DNA of 64,000 nucleotides from assembly GCA_036250195.1 (NCBI GenBank), contig JAVHZZ010000003.1:39040335-39104334 (forward strand), written 5' to 3'. Both the position numbers and the translations under genes were made by a program. The notes under the pieces are model-generated. The model was not told where the DNA came from. It was given only the letters and a program-made list of their open reading frames with translations, and did not search any database. Positions 44,304-54,960 of the stretch are shown piece by piece. Each line of letters begins with the position of its first letter. The first letter of the stretch is position 1. The DNA comes from Mixophyes australis (Eukaryota > Chordata > Amphibia > Anura > Limnodynastidae).

Positions 44304-44488
44304 CAGTGTTTCCCAAACCCAGTCCTCAGGTACCCCCAACAGTGCAGGTTTTCCAGGTCAGAAGAGAATTAGTACAATCTGTGGATCTTTTAAAATGTGT
44401 CCATCATGAATACACCTGTGCTCCAGCAAAGAGATATGGAAATCATGCACTGTTAGGGGTGCTTGAGGACTGGGTTTGGGAAACAATG
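44304..44488. mobile_element. hAT MITE (CAGTGTTTCCCAAACC family)
   Basis: 185 bp with ends CAGTGTTTCCCAAACCCAGT and the inverse ACTGGGTTTGGGAAACAATG. Flanks TTCTAAAA (44296-44303) and TTCTAAAG (44489-44496) match at 7 of 8 bases, a hAT-size target duplication. The interior reads GTGCAGGTTTTCCAGGTCAG. Non-coding. Confidence 0.85.
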
Positions 44489-44515
44489 TTCTAAAGTTTA
44501 AGGGGAGCCTATAAT

Positions 44516-44806
44516 CATCATCAGCTATTATAGCGCCACTGATTCCGCAGCGCTGTACAGAGAACTTACTCACATCAGCCCTATTGGAGCTTACAGTCTA
44601 AATTCTCTAACACACACACACACACACACACACATAGGTCAATTTAAAAAGCAGCCAATTAACCTGCTAGTATGTTTTTGGAGTGTGAGAGGAAACCACA
44701 CAGAGAGAACATACAAACTCCACATAGATAAGGCCATGGTCGGGAACTGAACTCAAGACCCCAGTGCTGTGAGCAGAAGTGCTAATCACTAAGCCACTGT
44801 GCTTGC
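44516..44806 (-). mobile_element. SINE, minus strand
   Basis: Tail ATCATCATCAGCTATTATAG, GCGCTGTACAGAGAA, TTGGAGCTTACAGTCTAAAT, a (CA)n run at 44609-44634, central body with a small deletion (GAGAGGAAACCACACAGAGA), and head CAGAAGTGCTAATCACTAAG. Confidence 0.85.
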
Positions 44807-46221
44807 AATACTTTACAATACAAAGAACTTTGCAATACCCCAATATCAAGTTCAAATATCTTCACGTCTTATAATCCATACATACAGAATATAGCAGCAA
44901 TATGGTTAAATAAAAAAAATATATTTATTTCACTATGCTACAAGACAGAACCTGGAAAAAAAATGTGGAATTTACAATGACACGTAGTAGTTAAAAATTA
45001 TTCTCAGTTTAGCTGAGTAAATCTGTAAGATATCCTCTGGTCAAAATACAAACAAACGAAGCCTGGTCATGAAGCTGTTAAAAACAGTAATGGCTGCATT
45101 CTGTGTGATGATAGCAGATGCACTTAGAGTAAATAGTGACGTCAATTTAAAAAATAATTACATTATTGACTCAGTTCTAACAGTATTTTTTAAAAGTTTT
45201 ACATCACTTAGATCTGATCGTTTCGATGAAATGTTTTGTAGTGGTGCCTATTGGACAATTAGCAGAAGAGTTTGCCTTGCATGTTGACTTTTTGAAGTAT
45301 GGGCCTGTGATGTGTACTTGGCATTCTCAAACTGTTTGTAATTATTTGACATTTTTTTTTCTGGAATGATATAAACCTATAGACCCAGGCACATGCTACA
45401 GGCTTCAAAACAATAGAAAATTGCCTGTGGCGTTGCCTTCACATCAAAACACCAAGAGGAGAAACAGATGGAGAGAGTTTACAATTACTGTTTGAACATT
45501 GTTTGTTGCAACAATGGATTTATCCATCCAAACCTTCTTTTTTCAGTCTTTAAACAGCCATATCTGTAGGTGTGAATAAGAAAATGCTTTATCCTGAAAA
45601 GGAAATACTTTTTTAATGACCCATATGATTGTAGACTGACCTACAGATGAAGGATCAATTTTCTTGCTGCATGAACCTTTCCAGGCATGAACCAAAGCCG
45701 TGGCGGATTGTTTTGAAGTGGAGTTGTGAAGTCTTGTTCCCGAGATGTGCTATATCTCAAGCTTTGAGAATAAATAAGGGTCTGTGTTTCTGAGCATTGC
45801 CTGAAATGCATAAATGGATGCCAAATGTAAACCGTGGAACACGTGTTATATTTCTTTGCAGAGGTTTCAGTCTTCCGCTGAATGAGTGAACATTTTCCAT
45901 AATTTATGCACTGTGTAAGAGGGAGAAATTCATCCCTTTGAAACAGGTAAATGCATAAAATGCCCTTACTTATGTCACTTTTACAATCATTATCTTCCTG
46001 TCATGATGACCTCTCAAACAATCATCTACTATAGAATATATAGAGAGCGCAGTAAAAATATAAACGTCTACCATAATGGGGTGGAAATGTTGTGTAAGTT
46101 GGTATTTGAGATGCAGAAAATATGTCTGTTACCAAGTCAGGTTTTGTTTTTTTTAAAAGGGGCATCATGGCTTTCCAACAAGTTCTATTGCCAGTGCAAT
46201 GGTCGTCATCTAGGCTTGGAT
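44807..46221. other. No gene recognised
   Basis: AT-rich sequence with short open frames and no motif or repeat. Confidence 0.4.
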
Positions 46222-46233
46222 TTACATGTTCCC

Positions 46234-46269
<36 letters not shown>

Positions 46270-46560
46270 TTTTATTTATAAGGCGCCACAATGCGTCCGC
46301 AGCGCCATACAGAGACAAACAAATTACAATACAATGGGAGACAGCACAGTACAGTAAACAGTAAACACAGCAACTCAGTAAGCTCAATGCACAGCTAGAG
46401 AGGGCGGGGAAGGGGGAGGGAGGATCCGCAAACGACGGGGGCCCAAGAAGGAGGGCGTGGAAGACAGGGAGACCCCCAGGGGGGAGGAGGGAGCGAGAGT
46501 GGACGTGGGGTGGAGGACCCTCGAGGAGGAGGGCTAAGTAGCTGGAGAGCAGCTTTAATT
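46222..46560 (-). mobile_element. L2-like LINE 3' UTR, minus strand
   Basis: Reverse complement of the 3' UTR at about 3560-3880: (ATT)n tail, TTTATAAGGCGCCACAATGC, AATACAATGGGAGACAGCAC, CGGGGAAGGGGGAGGGAGGA and AGGAGGGCTAAGTAGCTGG. The 145-codon minus frame over it is 3' UTR, not a protein gene. Confidence 0.85.
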
Positions 46561-47065
46561 TATTATCTATTATCTTTAATTTATTATTTATGGCAGCACA
46601 ATGGGTGTGCGACATCGTACATATAGCATGGACAAAACATAGCATAGGGGGCATTACAAAAGCAAAACCAGAGTGCAAATTAAAAACCAGCTTAACTAAC
46701 ACAAAGCATTATTGGGTACGTACCAGAAAGCATAGAAGCAAGGAAAGGGAAGGAGAGGTGGGGACTGAAACAGGATGAAGTGAGCCCAGCGGTGGGGCGC
46801 AATTAACAGGGACAGAACAGTGATGGAGATGGGAAAGAAAGGGAGAAGAGGAGAACCAAGGGAAGGGACCTATTGTCGAGGTGCAAAAATGAAGCTGGGG
46901 AGCCAAAGGCATGACTACTTTTTCTGTGCCAACCCTCCCCACCTGCTACCTATCACTGTAGCTCATATGGTTCCATCAACCACTGCATTCCTTCTATATA
47001 AATTAAAGGCATGGAAATGATTTAGGCCTAATTGAAGTTATGGTTCAATGATCAATGGTAACTGA
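46561..47065. other. Possible second LINE tail (minus); otherwise nothing
   Basis: AATTTATTATTTATGGCAGC followed by ACAATGGGTGTGC near 46580-46605 is a weaker echo of the LINE tail above, suggesting another reversed fragment up to about 46780. No gene is recognised. Confidence 0.35.
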
Positions 47066-47851
47066 AACATAGTAACATAGTAACATAGTTGATGAGGTTG
47101 AAAAAAGACACCAGTCCATCAAGGTAAACCTATTTTGGATCTCCTGTGATCCCTCACTTATATTTGAAATTGATCCAGATTAAACAATCACCAATCTGTT
47201 TCAATTGGGAAAAATCCCTCCAGACCCAATATTGCAGTCCTATATTTTCCCTATATCCACTACTATCCTTCATTTTAATTAACGGTCATATCCCTGGATC
47301 CACTTTTCCGCTAAAAATTTGTCTAACCTTTCTTAAACATATCTATTGAATCTGCCATCACAACCTTCCCTGGCAGTGAATTCCATATCTTGACTGCCCT
47401 TACTGTAAAGAACCCCTTCCTTTGCTGGTTGTGAAGCTTCCTCTCCTCTAACCTTAGGGGGTAACCGCTTGTCCTGTGTATAGTCCTTTGGGTAAAAAGT
47501 TCCCATGAAAGTTCTCTGTATTGACCCTCAATGCATTTGTACATAATAATCATATCTCCTCTTAGACGCCTCTTTTCTAAAGTAAACATGCCTAACTTGG
47601 CTGACCTTTTCTCATAACTTAATGACTCTTTATCAATGTTGTGGCCCTTCTCTGAACCCTTTCTAGTTTCAAAATATCTTTTTTATAGAGTGGTGTCCAG
47701 AACTGTACTCCATATTCAAGATGAGGTGTTAACACTGATTTATACAGTGGCAAAATGACACTGTCTTCCCTTGCATCTATGCCCCTTTTTATGCATGCCA
47801 ATACTTTATTTGCCCTCGCAGCTGCTGCTTGACATTGAGCACTATTGCTTA
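47066..47851 (-). mobile_element. CR1-type LINE (family B), 3' part
   Basis: 3' portion of a minus-strand CR1. The terminus carries ACATAGTA repeats and GATGAGGTTGAAAAAAGACA. Then, reading leftwards on the minus strand, the 3' UTR and the RT C-terminus appear. The rest of this LINE is at 52356-52828, beyond the inserted Harbinger element. Confidence 0.9.
47300..47851 (-). pseudogene. CR1 RT C-terminal half (interrupted gene, part 2)
   Basis: Read on minus: SNSAQCQAAAARANKVLACI and KRGIDAREDSVILPLYKSVL, then HLEYGVQFWTPLYKKDILKL and ERVQRRATTLIKS, then LRGDMIIMYKCIEG, YPLRLEERKLHNQQRKGFFT and VRAVKIWNSLPGKVV. These are the thumb and C-terminal motifs of CR1 ORF2. The frame is broken once near 47600. 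At 47851 the protein stops at the Harbinger insertion and resumes in the same frame at 52359. Confidence 0.85.
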
Positions 47852-47872
47852 AGCTAGGTACACACTACAGGA
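47852..47872 (+). repeat. Harbinger left terminal inverted repeat
   Basis: AGCTAGGTACACACTACAGG starts immediately after the TTA target copy and matches the reversed right end at 19 of 20 positions. Confidence 0.9.
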
Positions 47873-48183
47873 TTTTCCACCAACTTTTTATGCTGATCGA
47901 TTTTACATCCGATCGCTCGGTCCATGGACTGTATACACACTAGCCTTGTTTTAGACGATAAAGGGAAGAACGGACATCCCTTTAGCGACTTTTTACAGCC
48001 ATGTTGTTGTGAGCAATGATTGCAATTTCATACACACTGAAGCATCATTTGCGGGGCATGTAATGATATATACCAAAGACATTAGAATATAGGGACAGAG
48101 CTTTTGCTATAGTTAACACCAAAAACTGCATAAAAAGAGAAGGCAACACTGTCTCTTCATTCATTCCTATTTGTAAACCTACA

Positions 48184-49823
48184 ATGGATACAGAAGAAGA
48201 AGAAAAAGCAACTGTACTTTTCCTGCTTGCTGTGGCAAGAAGACTGCAGGTACAAAACCAAAGAGAAAAAAGGAGAAAGAGTAGATCTTGTTGGAGCAAA
48301 GATTGGTTAAAGAGGAGAGACACATTGTCTCATATGCTCCTGCTACAGGAGATACGGGACAACAACCCAGATGACTTTAAGAATTTCCTTCGTATGAATG
48401 ATGCCACTTTCCTGAAACTGCTCCAACTAGTAACCCCTCTCATCCAGAGAGAGAACACCCATTTAGGGAGATCCATACCGCCAGAGCAAAGACTGGTGGC
48501 AACGCTAAGATTTATGGCAACAGGGAGGTCACTGGCAGATCTGAAATATAGCACAGCTATTTCACCTCAAGCTCTTGGCATGATAATACCAGACACCTGT
48601 GATGCTATTATCGAAGTTCTCTGTGATCAGTATATGAATGTTGGTCAAAAGCAGTATCTATTATAAAAATAGCAGTTTATTACCATACATAAAATTTTAA
48701 AAATACATTTAACTTGTAATGTGCAATGCAATAATTATTTGGACCAGAGCAACAGTTTATAATTGTTGATAGTGCAAAATTTCGCTTGTGTCCATTCCAG
48801 ATGTGTCCTCAGCATAATGTGGCATCCTTCCTGATGCTATTGGTGTGGATGTCATACACGGTTAAGACATTATGCTTTATCCGCCCATGGTAGCATGCTG
48901 CAACTGTGCTGTGTGAAATGTGTATGATTGTTTTGTGTCTGCGGTCAGATGGGGAAATAACTGTGTCCGACCACAAATCTTCAGCAGTAGCAAAAGAAAA
49001 ATAATGAGGGTATGCAATTGCATGCATGTTCAAATATAAACTATTTACACGTCTTTATGTTTCAGTTTCCATCGACAGAGGAAGACTGGAAAGTGATAGC
49101 GGAAGACTTTGAGAGACTATGGAATTTTCCAAATTGCGGTGGTGCTATTGATGGCAAACATGTCAGAATTATGCCACCATCAAACAGTGAATCTTTCTAC
49201 TATAATTATAAAGGATTTTTTAGCATTATTTTAATGGCCATAGTGGATGCGAATTATTAATTCTTATTTGTGGACATTGTAAAAAATGGAAGAGTCTCAG
49301 ATGGAGGTTCATTGGAGCATACTACCTTCCATAACAAACTACAAAACAATGCCCTTAAGCTTCCATCGCGGAGTAGCACCAAATATGGACTAAACTTTGT
49401 GTTTGTGGCAGATGACGCCTTTGCATTGCACAACAATGTATTAAAACCGTACCCACAAAGAAATCTGACCATTGAAAGGCGTATCTTTAATTACAGACTG
49501 TCACGTGCTCGGCGTGTAGTTGAAAATGCCTTTGGGATTCTAAGTAACAGGTACCGAGTTTTTCATTCTGCAATAAACCTGCATTTGGATAGAGTTGACA
49601 AAGTTGTGTTCTGCATATTTTTCTACGGCGTAAAAGCAACAGTGGACTTACCACTCAGGCCTATGTGGAAACTAATGCCGAGGACATGGAGGTAGTGGGC
49701 TTGACACCATTAGAGTGTGGACACTCTAAAAATAGTAGTACATTGGCAAAATTAAATCGGGAAGCGTACCTTACATATTTCAATGGAGATGGTGTCGTGC
49801 CATGGCAGAATGATTGTTTATGA
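48184..49823 (+). pseudogene. Harbinger (PIF-like) DDE transposase
   Basis: Transposase of the HARBI1-related family. Exon 1 is 48184-48639, from MDTEEEEKATVLFLLAVARR; it holds KDWLKRRDTLSHMLLLQEIR, LRMNDATFLKLLQLVTPLI, PPEQRLVATLRFMATGRSLA and STAISPQALGMIIPDTCDAI. The inferred intron, 48640-49065, begins GT and ends TTTCAG. Exon 2 from 49066 opens [20 protein letters not shown]; catalytic acids are the D of [10 protein letters not shown] of FVFVADDAFAL and E of RARRVVENAFGIL. Two breaks are visible: a TAA at 49258-49260 after VDANY, and a small deletion near 49610-49625 that shifts the frame. The original frame continues to a stop at 49823 (TYFNGDGVVPWQNDCL). A TATA-like CATAAAAAGAG lies near 48129. 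Confidence 0.9.
48640..49065 (+). other. Inferred intron of the Harbinger transposase
   Basis: Bounded by GTTGGT and TTTATGTTTCAG. Joining the flanks keeps phase and gives the continuous family pattern [11 protein letters not shown]. The donor is weak (GTTGGT); GTATCT at 48653 is an alternative. A 74-codon open frame on the other strand (48809-49033) has no motif. Confidence 0.6.
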
Positions 49824-49889
49824 CAACTGTTTATATACATGTTATGTATGTTTATTGTTTTGTTGATTCTTTTAACATGAAGAAATCTG

Positions 49890-50340
49890 TTACATGGCAA
49901 AATCATAATGTACTGTACTTACTGTGCCGCTTTCAGGTATATCATATACTTGCTCTACCTCTGCAGATGAACTGCTGTCTGTGCGCATGCTGCTAGTGGA
50001 CGTACGTGGTGTTTCTTGGTCCCTCACAAAGTGTAACAGATCAAAGTACCATAGCTTTGGCACATACACGTCTTCAGCTGCAGCTCTTGATTTTTTGGCT
50101 GCATCAACTTTATTTAATTCTTTTTTATACACAGTCCTAAGGTTCTGGATCTTACTTTTTGCCCATTCCACCGTTGCTCCAGGGTGATGTGGCAGACATG
50201 CTTTTACCAGCTCTTGCATCGCCATGTTCCGCATCATTCTGTTTGAATAATCTTTGGATTTGGCTTTCCACAAACATGGGTGAGCCCTATAGGTCTGAAG
50301 AAAATCCTTCATTAGGTCAGCATTTCTTTTGTAAGCCATT
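49890..50340 (-). CDS. MADF-domain protein of the Harbinger element
   Basis: Starts at ATG 50340: MAYKRNADLMKDFLQTYRAH. A single MADF (MYB/SANT-like) DNA-binding domain covers about residues 8-95: LMKDFLQTYRAHPCLWKAKS, YSNRMMRNMAMQELVKACLP, TVEWAKSKIQNLRTVYKKEL, then AAAEDVYVPKLWYFDLLHFV. A Ser/Thr/Pro-rich tail follows (TPRTSTSSMRTDSSSSAEVE). The frame is open for about 150 codons to a TAA at 49890. A good splice donor (GTAAGT, 49922-49917) lies before that stop, so further exons may have existed. MADF partners are known from PIF-like elements of insects and vertebrates, where they are thought to bind element DNA and work with the transposase. It converges on the transposase gene, and no break was seen. 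Confidence 0.8.
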
Positions 50341-50620
50341 GTGTTCTGTTTGGGTATAATAAAAATAAACATATTTTACATCTGTGCTGTACAATAAACC
50401 AATGCAAGTACACATGTATGCACCAATCAGAAAGAACTTACCGTATATGTGAAAGAATGTACAGCTCAGAACAATCGTAAAATCTCTTTGTATGTAATGG
50501 TCATGTACGGGTTAAAGTTATAGCAAAAAAACTCCTTACACAAGGTTATTATACACGAATAGGCATCACCCACAATGCTTCATTCTTTGCGGGCATCATT
50601 GCCGATTGGTGCACAGCAGC
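50341..50620. promoter_or_regulatory. Probable bidirectional promoter between MADF and MYB/SANT genes
   Basis: About 280 bp separate the divergent start codons at 50340 (minus) and 50621 (plus). ATTGG (an inverted CCAAT) lies at 50605-50609 just before the plus-strand start, with AT-rich sequence further left. No strict TATA box was found. Confidence 0.45.
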
Positions 50621-51768
50621 ATGTCTGAGTGTATAAAATTAAAGAGGAGCCTGTCTGGCGCCGTGGAACGTGAGAAGATGGCGGGCGAGGAGAAGATGTT
50701 AGTGGGGGTTGCAGCTATGGAGACGAAGACGCACTCAGAGATGGTGCTGGAAGGGCCAAAGAATGTTGGAAAAGTTAAGGTGGGGAGTGGAGATGTTCAA
50801 GAAGACGAAGAAATAAAATTTACTGCAGTTAAAAGAGCAAAGTCAATGAGGCCAAGAGAGGTGGAGATGATGGTAAAAGTACTGGACCAGTACGACTACG
50901 ACTGTCAAAAGCAAAAGTACAGAAAAGTTAATAATAGAAAGGAAGTGATAATGCAAAAACTAGTGTGATTACTGAAGGAAAAATGTGGAAAGTAAAGAAA
51001 TAAATTCCAAGTCCAGAAGAGGTGGTCGGACCTTAAAAATAAAGAGGAAACGAGACTGGAGCAAATTCGTAGAAACATTAAAAAAAGTGAGTAGCACGTG
51101 TAGTCGTGTAGTGTACCTGTTTGACGGACTTTATGTATTTCAATCTAGTTTCACATGAAGCAATGCAAACGCATGATTATTTTTTTGTCAGAAGGAAGAA
51201 CTAAAGGTGAGAAGGCCTGTTTAGATACCACTGACGTAACACCTGTTGTCAAACAAGAAAAAATTAATGTTAAATACCAAGATCTCAAAGAAGTTATACA
51301 CAAAGGTATTTCAATGAACATGTGTAGACAACTAAATGTTTTGGGCATATACCTGTACCGTTATAATAACCAAAATGGCGCCTGTTTTCCAAAAAATCTA
51401 TGGAGGTTAAGTAGCTTTTGTGCCAGAGGGACCACAACACAAACTGATCTCGAGCAGTGTGCAAGGTGAGCACATTTCTGGTGTTGGATAAAGACTTTTA
51501 TTAACTTTATTACAGATATAGAAGTGTAATGGTAAACATTTTTTATTTTCTTGTTTCATAGATACCATCGTCATATCCGATGAAATTTCTGAGGGAGAAA
51601 AACATGTTGTAAAGCTCCACGAATATTTTAAAGAAATGAAAGGAAATATAGCCAACATCAAGAAAAAAATTAAAAACCTTGATAATACTTTTGTTGATAT
51701 GTATATGCTGTTTGGAACTGTTGTGCACCCTTTAAGTGTAATACTATTTTTTTTTCACTTGTCATAGC
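50621..51768 (+). pseudogene. MYB/SANT-like third gene of the Harbinger element
   Basis: The first open stretch, 50621-50968, reads MSECIKLKRSLSGAVEREKM with a charged Gly/Glu/Lys-rich N-terminus, then RPREVEMMVKVLDQYDYDCQ. Past a TGA at 50966 and a TAA near 50993, the same frame gives FQVQKRWSDLKNKEETRLEQ and IRRNIKK. The RPRE...LV...W-DLK spacing is that of MYB/SANT-like domains (MSANTD/NAIF1 type). A GTGAGT donor follows at about 51088. Possible later exons: 51192 onward after TTTTTTTGTCAG, and 51562-51768 after TTGTTTCATAG, which encodes a lysine-rich coiled-coil-like C-terminus (LHEYFKEMKGNIANIKKKIK). AATAAA lies at 51804. The two stops make it a likely pseudogene. Exon structure is inferred. 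Confidence 0.6.
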
Positions 51769-51803
51769 CTACAATACAATTTTTTGTACTTTTTTTAACC
51801 TGC

Positions 51804-51809
51804 AATAAA
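51804..51809 (+). terminator. Poly(A) signal after the MYB/SANT-like gene
   Basis: AATAAA follows the last open exon by about 36 nt, and GTGTGATTTATT-type sequence lies just downstream. Confidence 0.5.
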
Positions 51810-52334
51810 ACTGTTGCATCAACACTGTGTGATTTATTCAGGGCATTTTACAAATATTAGTTAATAAAGGTTAATATGACTTTATAAATATTGAATAGTT
51901 TATAAAGGTAAAAGTTTATAAAGGGTAAATATGAATATATTCGCAACATAGATGCAAAGGATAATAACACACGTGCTTTATACAAGTGTAATGGTCTGTA
52001 GCCAGACAGGTGCAATACACATCTATACAAAACACAAGTCTGTGATGTGCGGATACCGCACCACGTAGGACTGGTACAGACATCACAAATTTACATACAC
52101 ATGCCCCCCAGGTCGAGGAAGTATCGGAGGATTGTTGTGGATCGCTCAGAACTTTATACACACTACACAACGGAAAGGAGATTGGAACGAAAATATTGAA
52201 TGGTACAACCAACCAAATGAGGCGACAATCGTCCATTTGGGCAGACTTTCGACCATCGTGTCACTGCACACACTGACCCCACTTTCAAACGAGCGGTCGT
52301 ATGTCGGATGGTTGAGCCGATTATTGGACAAAAA

Positions 52335-52355
52335 CCCTGTAGTGTGTACCCAGCT
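52335..52355 (-). repeat. Harbinger right terminal inverted repeat
   Basis: CCTGTAGTGTGTACCCAGCT ends immediately before the second TTA. It is the inverse of the left end with one mismatch. Confidence 0.9.
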
Positions 52356-52828
52356 TTAGTCTACTGTTTATGAGTACTCCCAAATCCTTTACTATTATAG
52401 ATTCCCCTAAATGAATCCCATTTAATTTGTAGATTATGTGCTTGTTTTTGATCCCTAAATGCGTAACCTTACATTTATCTATGTTAAACCTCATATTCCA
52501 TTTGGCCGCCCAATCCTCCAGTTTATTTAAGTCCCTCTGTAGAGAAGCTACAACTTGGTCTGATTTTATTTCCTTACAGAGATTAGTGTCATCTGCAAAA
52601 ATGGAAACTTTACTCTATAAACCAGCACAAAGGTAATTTATCGATATATTAAAACGGATTGGCCCCAGCACGGAACCTTGAGGTACTCCACTTAAAACTT
52701 TTGACCAATTAGAAAATGTTCCATTTATTACAACTCTCTGTTCTTTATTCTCTAACCAGTGTTCGATCTAAGTACAAATGTTGTTTCCTAGATCCAGTTC
52801 CCTTATTTTGTAAACCAACCATGGTCAC
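52356..52828 (-). pseudogene. CR1 RT catalytic part (interrupted gene, part 1)
   Basis: Upstream half of the LINE at 47066-47851. On minus: WLENKEQRVVINGTFSNWSK, VLSGVPQGSVLGPI (RT motif 4), SIFADDTNLCKEI with the FADD catalytic pair, LNKLEDWAAKWNMRFNIDKC, HLGIKNKHIIYKLNG, IIVKDLGVLINSRL. At 52356 the protein is cut by the Harbinger element and continues in frame at 47848. A TAG/TAA-type stop is present near 52620. The 5' side is truncated at about 52828. Confidence 0.88.
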
Positions 52829-53468
52829 TGTTTAAAATAAGCAAAGAATAATATATTAATATATATAATTAATAAAAATGAAGACAATGATGTGGAACAT
52901 GAGGAATGTGCCGCCTAGGCAAAGACTTGTCTTGTCTTTCCATGAAGGTGGATCTCTAGCCAGCTGGGGATGAATATCACTATAACGTTACAACTGGTGG
53001 CATTGGGGTGTTGTAATGACTTTTATTAACTCAATCTTATTTATTTCTTGTACTCTCAGAAAATATTTTCTGATAATAAACTATAAAATTTAATATGTGT
53101 CTGTAATACTGAACGTCAATTACTGAAAGCCTTTAGAAGAACCTTGAATGTGCAGAGTTATTATCCCCTTCTGTTACAGCTTGCAAGACTGTTCATGATA
53201 TATGTCCATAGAGCCACTGTGTACACAGTTCTTAAAAAATGTATGCAGTACAGGGAGTAATATAAAGTACAAAAGAATAAATGCAAATACATTGAGAGGC
53301 AATTTAAGACACATAAGAATGTTGCCCTTCCCCTGGGAGCTTACAGTCCATTTAGGGTATTGGAACAAACAGAGACAGTTGGTTGAAATTAATTGCATTT
53401 ATCAAACTGGATAACCAGTATAATACCTAAAAGGTAAAATAAAACACAAATGTTTAAAAAATATATAT
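52829..53468. other. No gene recognised
   Basis: AT-rich sequence. The stretch CCCTTCCCCTGGGAGCTTACAGTCCATTTAGG near 53325-53357 may be a scrap of SINE/LINE tail. Confidence 0.35.
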
Positions 53469-54041
53469 TGTCACAAGATCGTATTGGGGTCACCATTCTC
53501 TGGGGTAGACGGCTCACTTCTGCCAGATAAACCACACCAGTCCAGGACTTCAGTTTAAATAGCCTCGGCTAGTTTTATTCACTAGCAGGAAAACAAAACA
53601 TAAACAAAATCCTTGCCGTCTGGCTTCTAATTAGATCACGGGTACTCCCTCTCTAAAGTGAGGGACCTAGTGTTCCACACACATATATAACAGAACTTAC
53701 AGATCATAAATTGCAGTATCTCTCAGGAGCCATCTGACCTCCTTCCCAGATAATGAGAGACTGAATAAGCTGCTTTGCAGTCTTTTACCAGCCCCACGCA
53801 GGTGCAACTCCTGATTATCCAGCACTGACACAGGTAATTTAGAAGACCCGAAAATGGGCCTTATCTATGCAACCCACCCTTCTCTCTCCATACATAACAC
53901 CAGGTACCCTTACCATATTTTCCTATAGCTGAATACAAGTTTGGGAAGTTCCTTAAATTTCCTGGGTCTTTAAAACGTACAAGACAGAAGCCTTTGAGAT
54001 ATATATCTGCCTTTGCTGACTTTCCCGGCACTCATGTCACA
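53469..54041 (-). mobile_element. Solo LTR, minus strand
   Basis: 573 bp bounded by TGTCAC...GTCACA (plus reading) with ATAT on both sides (53465-53468 and 54042-54045). Read on minus it has a TATA box (TTATATATG, 53690-53681) followed about 110 nt later by AATAAA (53579-53574), the usual U3-R order. No internal coding region or second LTR is near, so it is probably the product of recombination between two LTRs. Family not recognised. The flanks are AT-rich, which weakens the target-duplication evidence. Confidence 0.55.
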
Positions 54042-54045
54042 ATAT

Positions 54046-54307
54046 ATTTTATCAAACTACACACACTTGCCTTTTGTCCATATAAAGGAAAACATATTAA
54101 ACAAATGAAATCTGCAACAGGGACTATCTACCTACTAATGCAGTATTCACTACTCACCAGTTACCTCCTGCTCAGCCATGCTACAATGCCCATTTACTTA
54201 GGTGTAGTGATGAACTAATGTCCATTTTTGGTACACTGAATAACAAGCCCATTGTGATGGCCAGTTCTAAGTTAAAAAGTTAAGACAGATGAATAAAAGT
54301 TTATTAT

Positions 54308-54308
<1 letters not shown>
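54046..54308. other. No feature recognised
   Basis: Short non-coding stretch leading into a microsatellite. Confidence 0.4.

Positions 54309-54384
<76 letters not shown>
54309..54384. repeat. (TA)n(CA)n compound microsatellite
   Basis: About 18 TA units run directly into about 19 CA units, ending at the Helitron-like element. Confidence 0.95.
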
Positions 54385-54385
<1 letters not shown>

Positions 54386-54960
54386 CTAATATATAAATGC
54401 TTAGTGGCGTCTGTGTGTGTGTGGAAAAAAAAACCAAGTTGCAGCGCCACCTGCTGGGCAGAGTTATACACTGACCTACTAAATTCTTAGTGTGTGTGGG
54501 AAAAAAAAATCAAAAAGGGCTGAAATTTGGTAGGGCTCAAACTCATTTTCGTGAGGTAATTTTACCTCATGAACACACATGTGTAGAGGCGTGCGTTAGT
54601 GTGTGTGTGTGTGGAAAAAACTATATTCTCAGAAAGGGCTCATCCAATTGACCTGAAATTTGGTATACTGACATTATTTGACAAAAAAATTAGAATAGTC
54701 AAGTCAGTTAACTTCCATCATACCCCCTTCCCCCCGTGGGAGGGGTAGTAAAGGCTAAATTTATGAGTTGAGGGGTCAAACTCATTTTCATGAGGTAATT
54801 TTACCTCATGAACACACATTAAAAAGGGCGCTTGCGTCGGGAACAAACGATCTTACCCTGAGGAGGCCTGGGCTAGGCCCAAATGCATGACAAGAACCTT
54901 TTTAAGACCTTAACTATCTTGATTTGACTAGAATGCATGAGTATCATGCACGGGTTAACT

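Larger units (their letters stand above)
47852..52355. mobile_element. PIF/Harbinger DNA transposon, complete, three genes
   Basis: A 4,504-bp element with terminal inverted repeats AGCTAGGTACACACTACAGG and (right end, reversed) AGCTGGGTACACACTACAGG. It is flanked by TTA target duplications at 47849-47851 and 52356-52358. A TWA duplication is the PIF/Harbinger hallmark. Inside are a DDE transposase gene (+), a MADF-domain gene (-, convergent) and a MYB/SANT-like gene (+, divergent from the MADF gene). Nonsense and frameshift changes in the transposase and the MYB/SANT-like gene show it is no longer autonomous. It sits inside a CR1 LINE, so it is the younger of the two. Confidence 0.93.

Noticed and set aside
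46265..46702. 145-codon minus-strand frame
   Set aside because: It is the 3' UTR of an L2-like LINE read in reverse, as the plus copy at 3535-3810 shows.
48809..49033. 74-codon minus frame inside the transposase intron as a possible MADF exon
   Set aside because: No match to MADF-partner C-termini and no matching splice sites seen.
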